Shown here piece after piece: positions 1 to 6,366 of a DNA stretch of 21,280 nucleotides. The stretch is taken from IMG/VR virus record IMGVR_UViG_3300031707_000220, positions 1 to 21,280 of that record. One strand, given 5' to 3'. Below the pieces are notes generated by a model. The model saw only the letters and a list, made by a program, of their open reading frames with translations, searched no databases and was not told the origin of the DNA. The stretch comes from a virus. A program made the translations under genes and the position numbers. Position 1 is the first letter of the stretch; every line of letters starts with the position of its first letter.

Positions 1-328
1 AAAAATTTACAACATTCCGTTCTTTTTCTTTTGTGTCAAATAAATGGTCTATTTCATTTTCATCTTTAGGCTTTAGTTTATAACTCTCTTTAATTATATA
101 ATACGCTTCCGGCGGAGCATTTAATTTCTTAAACAATGTCTTAAATGATAATCCTGAAAAGCCACAAACCCAACAATGATATTTGCCAGTAAATATATTT
201 ACTTCAAGCTTTCTTTTATAATGGTTACAAGCAGGACAAAAATATACAAGGTCTTCTCCCCTTCTAATTCGTCCTTTTTGTTTAAGTACTTTATTTAAAA
301 CAGATATTATATCTTCCTGCAATAACAT
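1..328 (-). CDS. DNA primase, T4 gp61-like, N-terminal part (truncated by window edge)
   Basis: About 109 codons are visible, from an ATG at 326-328, and the frame is still open at base 1. Residues 29-59 form a zinc ribbon: YFCPAC (Cys31, Cys34), then HYKRKLEVN, then HCWVCG (Cys52, Cys55), so C-x2-C-x17-C-x2-C. This is the layout of the primase zinc-binding domain that recognises the template trinucleotide, and the following Phe/Lys-rich stretch (LSFKTLFKKL) fits phage gp61-like primases. The expected role is RNA primer synthesis with a gp41-type helicase at the phage replication fork. The catalytic TOPRIM part lies outside the window. No Shine-Dalgarno is seen before the ATG. The four-Cys ribbon is visible; assignment to gp61 rather than another CHC2-type primase is family-based inference. 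Confidence 0.75.
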   Translation of the reverse strand, partial: MLLQEDIISVLNKVLKQKGRIRRGEDLVYFCPACNHYKRKLEVNIFTGKYHCWVCGFSGLSFKTLFKKLNAPPEAYYIIKESYKLKPKDENEIDHLFDTKEKERNVVNF

Positions 329-360
329 ACAACAAGTTTACCACGATAATTGATTTAGTC

Positions 361-368
361 GATTTATA
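361..368 (-). promoter_or_regulatory. Possible late-type promoter for the primase gene (TATAAATC)
   Basis: The minus strand reads TATAAATC, seven of eight matches to the T4 late octamer TATAAATA, 32 bases before the primase ATG in the 88-bp divergent gap (329-416). The gap is very AT-rich, so chance is a real alternative. On the plus strand the same gap has TTGATT (380-385) and TACTAT (403-408) with a 17-base spacer, a weak sigma70-like pair that would start transcription almost at the ATG of the nuclease gene. Confidence 0.25.
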
Positions 369-416
369 TTAAAGACCATTTGATTTTTTTATATAAAAAT
401 AATACTATATATTTTC

Positions 417-815
417 ATGAATGACTATGGCCATTGGATTGTAAAAGAAGAACCGCCGGAAAATAGTATCGGATTTATTTATAAAATAACCAATCTCACT
501 AACGATAAAAAATATTTGGGCAAAAAATTGTTGAAATTTAAAGTCTCCAAGAAGCCTCTAAAGGGTCGTGTAAACAAACGACGATCTACAAAAGCCTCCG
601 ATTGGAAATCCTATACGGGAAGTTGTAAGAAACTACAAGAAGATATACAAAAAATTGGTAAAGATAATTTCCTCTTTGAAATTTTATATTGGCGCAAATC
701 CAAATCTGAACTTAACTATGAAGAAATGAAACAAATAATACTTGCCAATGCACTATTTGATTCTAGTTATTACAATGAATATGTTGGCGGTAGAATTAGA
801 ATCCAAAAATTTTAA
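417..815 (+). CDS. GIY-YIG family endonuclease (SegE-like)
   Basis: This 132-residue protein has the GIY-YIG core near its N-terminus: GFIYKITN at residues 19-26, then KKYLGKK at 32-38 (the GIY and YIG elements). It continues with SDWKSYTGS (61-69) and a Glu-containing segment LNYEEM (99-104) that could supply the metal-binding Glu. Length and motif order match small phage GIY-YIG proteins of the SegE type, which are free-standing homing-like or DNA-processing nucleases. It is the only supported plus-strand gene. It diverges from the primase gene and converges on the repeat-protein gene, with the two stop codons overlapping (812-815). No Shine-Dalgarno is visible. Whether it is a mobile homing nuclease or a fixed phage nuclease cannot be decided here. 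Confidence 0.75.
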   Translation: MNDYGHWIVKEEPPENSIGFIYKITNLTNDKKYLGKKLLKFKVSKKPLKGRVNKRRSTKASDWKSYTGSCKKLQEDIQKIGKDNFLFEILYWRKSKSELNYEEMKQIILANALFDSSYYNEYVGGRIRIQKF

Positions 816-1378
816 GGATAATATTTTGTAGTGTCAATTTCTGTAGAATGTCCCGATGAATTATACAAAGCTAATACAGGCGTTTCATTTGGTGTATGTT
901 TTACAAAATTCGAATGACCAGATTTATTAAAAGTAGCAAGAATTGGCGTTTCATCTGGCTTATGCTTTACAAAATGAGAATGCTCCGATGCGTTAAAAGT
1001 AGCAAGAATTGGTGTCTCATCTGGTGTATGTTTAATAAACTTAGAATGGTCTGATGCATTAAAAGTGGCAAGAATAGGCGTTTCGTCTGGTGTATGCTTT
1101 ACAAAATGAGAATGCTCTGACTTATTAAAAGTTCCAAGGATAGGCGTTTCATCAGGCGTATGCTTTATAAACTTAGAATGGTCTGATTTATTAAATGTAT
1201 CCAATATAGGGGTTTCATTTGGAGAAATCTTAACAAATTTAGATTCTTTGGATTTATTATAAACACCTAATATTGGCGTTTCATTTGGTGTTATTTTACC
1301 AACCTTTGAATGCGCTGAATCTGCATATCTCTCTCGGAGAGAGATTGTATTAGTCGAAAGAATGTTGTCTTTTATCAT
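812..1378 (-). CDS. Protein of seven 22-residue tandem repeats, unknown function
   Basis: This 188-residue protein has a short unique N-terminus (1-23), seven tandem 22-residue repeats (24-177) and a short tail ending TTKYYP. The repeat core is KHTPDETPILATFN, followed by a short Ser/His linker. Thr-Pro-(Asp/Asn)-Glu-Thr-Pro-(Ile/Val)-Leu is nearly invariant. There is no Cys, no signal peptide and no membrane segment. I do not recognise the family. It follows the adhesin gene by only 18 bp, so it is probably the last gene of the late operon and could be a virion or fibre-associated component; this is inference from position only. Start: the ATG at 1376-1378 is preceded by a TATATTTATAA element rather than a Shine-Dalgarno. 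The end overlaps the stop of the convergent nuclease gene by 4 bases. Confidence 0.8.
   Translation of the reverse strand: MIKDNILSTNTISLRERYADSAHSKVGKITPNETPILGVYNKSKESKFVKISPNETPILDTFNKSDHSKFIKHTPDETPILGTFNKSEHSHFVKHTPDETPILATFNASDHSKFIKHTPDETPILATFNASEHSHFVKHKPDETPILATFNKSGHSNFVKHTPNETPVLALYNSSGHSTEIDTTKYYP
848..1309 (-). repeat. Seven tandem 66-bp in-frame repeats
   Basis: Seven 66-bp units (462 bp) encode the 22-residue repeats. Middle copies are more alike than end copies. Copies 3 to 6 alternate SKFIK and SHFVK at their starts, which suggests expansion by duplication of a two-unit (132 bp) block. Confidence 0.9.
1327..1345 (-). other. Perfect inverted repeat (hairpin) near the 5' end of the repeat-protein gene
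   Basis: Bases 1327-1335 (ATCTCTCTC) and 1337-1345 (GAGAGAGAT) are exact reverse complements around one base. In the mRNA this gives an 8-bp stem with a CCG loop, beginning 33 bases after the first base of the start codon, in the codons for Ile-Ser-Leu-Arg-Glu-Arg. It may affect translation or mRNA stability, or may be a by-product of codon choice. Confidence 0.45.
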
Positions 1379-1383
1379 ACAAT

Positions 1384-1394
1384 TATAAATATAA
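1384..1394 (-). promoter_or_regulatory. TATATTTATA element before the repeat-protein start (copy 1)
   Basis: The plus strand reads TATAAATATAA, so the gene strand reads TTATATTTATA, ending 5 bases before the ATG at 1378. The same 11-mer precedes two other starts (4456 and 14188) at nearly the same spacing. It takes the place where a Shine-Dalgarno would be. The role is unknown: it could be a promoter, an AT-rich translation-initiation region or a protein-binding site. Confidence 0.4.
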
Positions 1395-1396
1395 GG

Positions 1397-4300
1397 TTAT
1401 ATGTCGAATCTTATGATAAAATTCAACGGAAATACTCCTTGATTTCGTATTGGAGTCCCAAGTTTAGCTACACCCATAAGATCTGCCCCATCATATAATC
1501 CTATTGTCGTTATATATGGCACCAAATATGAAGATGTGGTGTCGGAAACAGAAGCTGACATAGGCCGGCTGTAAAATCTATCTAAAATCTTACCAGGTTT
1601 ATTTTTTCCTGTTTCCTCCAATAGATAGGCATAAATTAAATCAAAGGAATTGCGGCTTGAAATTATACTTTTTTGGTTTTGATATGCTTCATAATTATTA
1701 ATTGTTAGTGTAGTTGTAAAAAACTTCCACAACAAATTTACATCTAAATAATCCGCCACGCCGTCGTCATTTATGTCTAACAAAGAATCGTATGCATTAA
1801 TCATAGTATTAATTTCAGACACAGACCCAAACTTAGAATCCATCGGTCTATTATTATTCAAATAAAACTTAAACAAACTATAAGGAACAACCTCTTCGAT
1901 TGTAGCAAAAGATTCATCTAATATAAAATTCCCATTTGAATCTGTATAATTAAAATGCTCCCACCACCTTTCATTTGATGTAAATTTAAAGTTGATAATT
2001 CTTAATAATTTATCACAATCATCAAAATCAAATCTTCCGTTTCTGTTTAAATCAAAATCAGAATATGGTTCATAAGTATATGAAGTTGGATTAGTACTAT
2101 AGTTAAATTCTCCAGGATTTATAGTACATACAATTTCTTTTTGGTAAAGCTTTAGTCGGCTATTAAATGATATATTATATTCAGGATAAATATTAACAGG
2201 TGATTCAAATATAAAATCAAATACCGAGCCACTTGTTGATGTTATCATTTTTCCTGTTTTATAAAACACATTTCCAATATAATGTGTTTGTTTATAATCC
2301 ACTAAATTAAATATATTAAAATCTCCACATAGATTTTTCAAATATTTTAACTCATCAACATAAACATTAGTTGGAACAGTATTATCATTGTCAACTACTA
2401 CAATTGGGCATCCAGCTATAAGATTATTTTCATATAATGAAACTGCATAAGCGTAAAAATTGTATGGATGTGAATAAATTTTATTAGTCTTGTATTTGCC
2501 AAAAACATTCCAACCATCGTCGGCCTTTTGATACACATAAAACATGCCAACATTATTTATTTCTTCCATGTCATTAAAATTGAAAGGTTGTAAAAAGGTA
2601 TTATAGATATAATCGGTGGTATATTCTGAAAAATACTTTGGACAAGATGCTATGACTTTATCGCCCCACATATCAACAGAAAAACCAAATATATTTTGTT
2701 TAAACGCGTCGGCATCCCCAGAAATTCTAGTTTGATTAAATACAAAACCAGAATAGGCATATACAGAAGCACTATGGATTTCACATCGTTCTTTTTCGTA
2801 GATATAAACCGCCCCATTTTTATAGCAGCCTGAACCACTAAATTCATAAACAGTTCTATCAAACGGAGCGCCAACGGCAACTTTTATATCCGTTGAAGAA
2901 GAACAATAAATTGAAACAGATGTACCAAACCCATCCGCGTCATTTAAAATGGTTGTATATGGTTGAACAGGCAAGAAATTCAAATTTTCTGTTGTTTTTG
3001 TTGGATTAAATTTATAAGTTTGCTCCCACACACTACCAGTTAATTCAAATAAATAAACACTTCCCGATCCCAATGTATTATCTCCATTTCCTACTACAAG
3101 TTTATTATAGTTTTTATCAAGTTTTAAGCATTTTCCAAATAATACATCATTGGGAACATCACTTCCTGTCAACTGTGAATGAAATGCATACCCTGTGGTT
3201 ATACTTCCAGAAAGAATATATACTGCTCCAGTGTAACTACCCGAAGATAAACTGCCCGACAAATAAGTGTGCGGGCAGCCAATCGCCAAATATTCATCAT
3301 TTAAAGAAATTGTCCAACCAAAAGTTCCACTTCCTGTTTCATATGTGGATGGTATAATAGATGAAGAAATTACATAAGCTGGTGTAGCATATGAACCAGT
3401 ATTTAAGTTATATAACTCTACAACCCCCGCGTCTGTATATACTACATTTGAGCCCGATGGATATATGTATCTAGCCAATATAGAAGAAACCGCCGCAACA
3501 TTTTTACATAAATCTACTGACCTGCCGAAATCTGAACATTTAACTATTAAAGGCGCAGCCTCAGATATACTAAAGGTTCTTCTTTTTAATATTCCATCAT
3601 AAAAAAATCTATTGCTTATTTGTGAATTAAATTTATAAACTTGAACATTTCCTTCCACCCCAGTTAGTTCAAAACATGGATTCCCTATTAATGCGCATCT
3701 ATCATTTATAGAAACAGAATAACCCATATTTCTGTTTTTAATGGTGATATTAGAATCCGGTATAGTTTTGTTAACATCGTCAATGACAAATGAAAACATA
3801 TCTTTTGCTTTTAAATTTCCAAATCCATCATCAATGACTTTATAGGAAGATATTCCTGCCGTTTCATCTATTTCCACACTATTTTCTTCTATTCTGTCAG
3901 CAAAATATAGTTGTGGTATTGTTACAACTTTAATTTCATCATATAAAAGTCTATTCTTGTTGTCTAATAAAATGTCTAAATTGTCTAATCCAAGCATCTT
4001 AGTAGGATCCTTGACATCAGGATAATATAAATTTTTATATTGATTATAAACAACTCGCTTATAGGATTCATCTACATTCCTAGGTTCGTTGTTTGGATTA
4101 AATAAAATGCGTTTATCAACCTTTATTCCCTCTTCAATATAAGCAAAATCCCAACTGCCTTGTTCTAATCCCAACAGAAACGCAGTTGAACCAGTTGGAA
4201 TCGTGTTTTTAACAGCTTGATTGTAATATGGAAGTAAAAAATAGGGAAGAGGAAGATTGTTAATATTTTGTAAATAGGATTCAAGAAAAACAAAAGTATT

Positions 4301-4456
4301 GTCTATATCTGTTAAAACATACTGCAATGATCCTAATTCTAGTAATATTAACGAACCGCTTATTGGGTCAACTGTTGTATTACAATAGTCATATAACCAA
4401 TTTGGTCCATAATCTACATATTCTCCACCAATAGCAATTGTGTTATCGCACCACAT
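1397..4456 (-). CDS. Large virion adhesin: FG-GAP-type beta-propeller, dockerin-like Ca2+ loops, shared C-terminal tail module
   Basis: 1019 residues. Residues 1-240 are unique. Residues about 243-690 hold six or seven FG-GAP/integrin-alpha-like blades, each with an (F/Y)G-x-S-V/I-S-(L/I) start and a V-A-(V/I)-G-x-P-like turn followed by a GxVY(V/I)(Y/F) strand: GYSVSI at 245, FGRSVDL at 310, FGWTISL at 379, FGKCLKL at 440, FGTSVSI at 510, FGFSVDM at 590, YAYAVSL at 668. Residues about 800-910 carry Ca2+-loop motifs typical of dockerins: DLNRNGRFDFDD (802-813), DSNGNFILD (839-847) and DINDDGVADYLD (894-905). The last about 43 residues (YITTIGLYDG, VAKLG, IIRFD) match the end of the neighbouring 362-residue protein. 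A virion surface protein that binds a host or matrix ligand is likely. There is no signal peptide. It sits 60 bp after the 362-residue protein's gene. Confidence 0.75.
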   Translation of the reverse strand: MWCDNTIAIGGEYVDYGPNWLYDYCNTTVDPISGSLILLELGSLQYVLTDIDNTFVFLESYLQNINNLPLPYFLLPYYNQAVKNTIPTGSTAFLLGLEQGSWDFAYIEEGIKVDKRILFNPNNEPRNVDESYKRVVYNQYKNLYYPDVKDPTKMLGLDNLDILLDNKNRLLYDEIKVVTIPQLYFADRIEENSVEIDETAGISSYKVIDDGFGNLKAKDMFSFVIDDVNKTIPDSNITIKNRNMGYSVSINDRCALIGNPCFELTGVEGNVQVYKFNSQISNRFFYDGILKRRTFSISEAAPLIVKCSDFGRSVDLCKNVAAVSSILARYIYPSGSNVVYTDAGVVELYNLNTGSYATPAYVISSSIIPSTYETGSGTFGWTISLNDEYLAIGCPHTYLSGSLSSGSYTGAVYILSGSITTGYAFHSQLTGSDVPNDVLFGKCLKLDKNYNKLVVGNGDNTLGSGSVYLFELTGSVWEQTYKFNPTKTTENLNFLPVQPYTTILNDADGFGTSVSIYCSSSTDIKVAVGAPFDRTVYEFSGSGCYKNGAVYIYEKERCEIHSASVYAYSGFVFNQTRISGDADAFKQNIFGFSVDMWGDKVIASCPKYFSEYTTDYIYNTFLQPFNFNDMEEINNVGMFYVYQKADDGWNVFGKYKTNKIYSHPYNFYAYAVSLYENNLIAGCPIVVVDNDNTVPTNVYVDELKYLKNLCGDFNIFNLVDYKQTHYIGNVFYKTGKMITSTSGSVFDFIFESPVNIYPEYNISFNSRLKLYQKEIVCTINPGEFNYSTNPTSYTYEPYSDFDLNRNGRFDFDDCDKLLRIINFKFTSNERWWEHFNYTDSNGNFILDESFATIEEVVPYSLFKFYLNNNRPMDSKFGSVSEINTMINAYDSLLDINDDGVADYLDVNLLWKFFTTTLTINNYEAYQNQKSIISSRNSFDLIYAYLLEETGKNKPGKILDRFYSRPMSASVSDTTSSYLVPYITTIGLYDGADLMGVAKLGTPIRNQGVFPLNFIIRFDI

Positions 4457-4461
4457 ATAAT

Positions 4462-4472
4462 TATAAATATAA
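4462..4472 (-). promoter_or_regulatory. TATATTTATA element before the adhesin start (copy 2)
   Basis: Exact copy of the 11-mer TATAAATATAA (plus strand), 5 bases before the ATG at 4456, the same spacing as copy 1. No Shine-Dalgarno is present. The surrounding 60-bp gap (4457-4516) is AT-rich and shows no hairpin terminator. Confidence 0.4.
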
Positions 4473-4516
4473 CATTTATTAACTTATTTGCGTAAGAGAA
4501 TAATATAAATTTTAGA

Positions 4517-5605
4517 TTAAAAGTCAAGACGAATACGAATTAGAAGCTCGTTATCGAAGGATTTCATCGTTGGTTTGCTCAATTTTGCTACTGCTACCAA
4601 TTCGTTTACATCATTATACAGACCAACAGTGGTAACATAAGTAATAGGATTCGCAATCAATGAATCAATAATATCCCCCTTGTTAAAACTGCCAGATACA
4701 TCTGTTTCTTGATGAGCAAAAGTAATATTATTAGAATAATTAAAATCTTGATTTTTTACTCTAACAAAATAATGTGTAGATGGAACAAACTCTGATTTTC
4801 TTATTCGCATTTGTCCGCCGGCATTTTTTAAAGCATTATAGAATACTACATCATTTTTTTGAAAAGAATTTATATCTATAGTAGGAGTATTCAGAATTAA
4901 CCCCACACCAACTATATCATTCAGATATGTCGCATTAAATACCATTATTCCGCTTTTTGGATAAAATAATCCAATTGCATCGTATCCCGATGAACCTGCA
5001 ATAGTTTGACCTGTAAGAGAATCAAATGAACCGGATATAATTTCATATACCAATCTACTTTCTTTTCTTTCTGATGGGGTTAGGAGCGGAAATTCATCAA
5101 TAAAAGAATATGGTCCAATATTAACAGACCATTGACCTGGGTCTATTTGATCCCGCATTAATTGAGCGGAAAAATTCATTATACATATAGCTGAGCCTGT
5201 TGGGTATACATTTGTTCCAACTGAACCCGTTCGAAAGCTAAACAAACCATCAATATCACCACTGCCAAGTAAAACATTTCGGTATTGTGAATATGTTGCT
5301 TTGGTGCTAAGAACAGGACTACCTAATACAGAGCCACTTCCATTAACTTCACCATATGAAACACTAAATAATAATTGAGAATTAGTCACACTATCATTAT
5401 AAACTTCTGTATAATACAATCCATTTAAAATATCATAAACACTGCCACCAGGAGTGATAGTTTGAAGCTGTAATGGTGAAGTTAAGAATGTCGATTGTGA
5501 ATAATATACATCTCCATCGGGAAAAAATCCACTGGAAATTCTACTAGTTTTCCCGATTATTACATCGTCAGATTCAAATGGTTGATATACTTTAAAAGTT
5601 GGCAT
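4517..5605 (-). CDS. Conserved T4-like phage virion (tail/baseplate-type) protein
   Basis: 362 residues, soluble, with no signal peptide. The sequence pattern resembles a structural protein conserved in T4-like cyanophages and huge phages: an N-terminal FKVYQPFESDDVIIGKTSRI segment, a YSQYRNVLLGSGD motif near residue 107, IDPGQWSVNIGP near 154, a GLFYPKSGIMVFN strand near 213, HYFVRVKNQDFNYSNN near 281, and a C-terminal TTVGLYND, LVAVAKLS, LLIRIRLDF tail. The same C-terminal tail is on the adhesin encoded just downstream. Its exact place in the particle is unknown to me; baseplate or tail is the best fit from context. The gene starts 13 bp after the stop of the 211-residue tail gene with no clear Shine-Dalgarno, which suggests transcription in one unit and possibly translational coupling. 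Confidence 0.7.
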   Translation of the reverse strand: MPTFKVYQPFESDDVIIGKTSRISSGFFPDGDVYYSQSTFLTSPLQLQTITPGGSVYDILNGLYYTEVYNDSVTNSQLLFSVSYGEVNGSGSVLGSPVLSTKATYSQYRNVLLGSGDIDGLFSFRTGSVGTNVYPTGSAICIMNFSAQLMRDQIDPGQWSVNIGPYSFIDEFPLLTPSERKESRLVYEIISGSFDSLTGQTIAGSSGYDAIGLFYPKSGIMVFNATYLNDIVGVGLILNTPTIDINSFQKNDVVFYNALKNAGGQMRIRKSEFVPSTHYFVRVKNQDFNYSNNITFAHQETDVSGSFNKGDIIDSLIANPITYVTTVGLYNDVNELVAVAKLSKPTMKSFDNELLIRIRLDF

Positions 5606-5618
5606 AATATTAAATTCT

Positions 5619-6254
5619 TTAAGATACCGTCACTGTTACTGCAATTGTTGTTCCGCCTCCACTTTCATTTCCAATAATGGTTAGTGTTGTTGAGGTTGTA
5701 TTTTGTAAATTAGCAGAAGGAACAAATGCAAATTCCATACCAATTAATGTTTGTGAATTTGCAGAACTTATATCACCAGCAAAAACCGCCGTTGTTCCTG
5801 CGCCAGCATTTAATGATGGCGCTTGGACAGTCACTATCAAACTTCCAACTTTGCTATTACCAAGTATAGCTGTATATCCCAAATTGGAATTGTAATTTGC
5901 GGGTGTAGTGGATGGAGATATAATTATTCTACCCGTATAGGTGGAGTTTATATTGATACTTCCCTGTGCAATGGTTATTGTTGGTATAAATGTTGTGCCT
6001 TCATCCAAAGTAACTAGTTTAAATTTTAATGCCTGTGTTTCGTCAACAACTGGTTCAAAAACAGGAGTGTTTACCAACGCGATATCAGATAATTGTGCCG
6101 ATGGAGCATTTGGGTCAAACAACGAATAATCAATTTCATCGTCTGCTAACGCAAACGATGTAATATTAAGACTTCCATTTTTTGCCAATAATTCTCTGCC
6201 CTTCTTTGTTAAGACCGCATCGACAAATATTGATTTATTATCCAAATATGACAT
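5619..6254 (-). CDS. Conserved phage tail/baseplate-type structural protein with C-terminal Ig-like part
   Basis: 211 residues. The N-terminus (SIFVDAVLTKKGRELLAKNG, about 8-27, then ITSFALADDEIDYSLFDP) is a signature I associate with structural proteins of T4-like and huge phages. Residues about 95-211 are rich in Val, Thr, Ser and Gly and look like beta-sandwich (Ig-like) repeats, ending TLTIIGNESGGGTTIAVTVTVS with the last residue before TAA. This is consistent with a virion component exposed on the tail or baseplate; the exact role is unknown. Start choice is well supported: AAAGGAAG lies 5 bases before the ATG. The TATAAATA late promoter lies about 38 bp upstream, so this is probably the first gene of the promoter-proximal late transcript that continues through 812. 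Confidence 0.7.
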   Translation of the reverse strand: MSYLDNKSIFVDAVLTKKGRELLAKNGSLNITSFALADDEIDYSLFDPNAPSAQLSDIALVNTPVFEPVVDETQALKFKLVTLDEGTTFIPTITIAQGSININSTYTGRIIISPSTTPANYNSNLGYTAILGNSKVGSLIVTVQAPSLNAGAGTTAVFAGDISSANSQTLIGMEFAFVPSANLQNTTSTTLTIIGNESGGGTTIAVTVTVS

Positions 6255-6259
6255 ATAAT

Positions 6260-6267
6260 CTTCCTTT
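6260..6267 (-). promoter_or_regulatory. Shine-Dalgarno of the 211-residue tail gene (AAAGGAAG)
   Basis: AAAGGAAG on the minus strand, 5 bases before the ATG at 6254. This is the only clear Shine-Dalgarno among the starts of the AT-rich virion genes here, and it fixes the start. Confidence 0.75.
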
Positions 6268-6292
6268 AATAAATAGTGTTAAAAATATTTTT

Positions 6293-6300
6293 TATTTATA
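6293..6300 (-). promoter_or_regulatory. T4-type late promoter octamer TATAAATA
   Basis: An exact TATAAATA on the minus strand, in the 112-bp gap (6255-6366) between two virion genes, followed by an AT-rich initiation region and a good ribosome binding site. T4-type late promoters consist essentially of this octamer, read by a gp55-like sigma factor with the gp45 clamp. Transcription would run into 6254 and probably on to 812. In sequence this AT-rich a few chance copies are expected, but position and orientation favour function. Confidence 0.6.
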
Positions 6301-6366
6301 TATTTTTTGTTCTTTTCCAGCAATCCTATTATGAATACATATAGATAAACACACATTTTCTTTCTC

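Noticed and set aside
476-483. A minus-strand TATAAATA octamer inside the nuclease gene.
   Set aside because: It lies inside a plus-strand coding region, 148 bp from the nearest minus start, and a few chance copies are expected in sequence this AT-rich.
848-1309. Regularly spaced repeats that could be taken for a CRISPR array.
   Set aside because: Units are contiguous, in frame, 66 bp long and encode a single repeat protein. There are no variable spacers.
3073-3357. A 94-codon plus-strand open frame opposite the propeller gene.
   Set aside because: Its peptide is low in complexity with no recognisable motif, and the minus-strand propeller repeats are clearly the coding side.
6281-6300. A/T runs (AAAAATATTTTT) before the late promoter that might be a terminator.
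   Set aside because: There is no G/C stem, so it does not form a stable intrinsic terminator hairpin.
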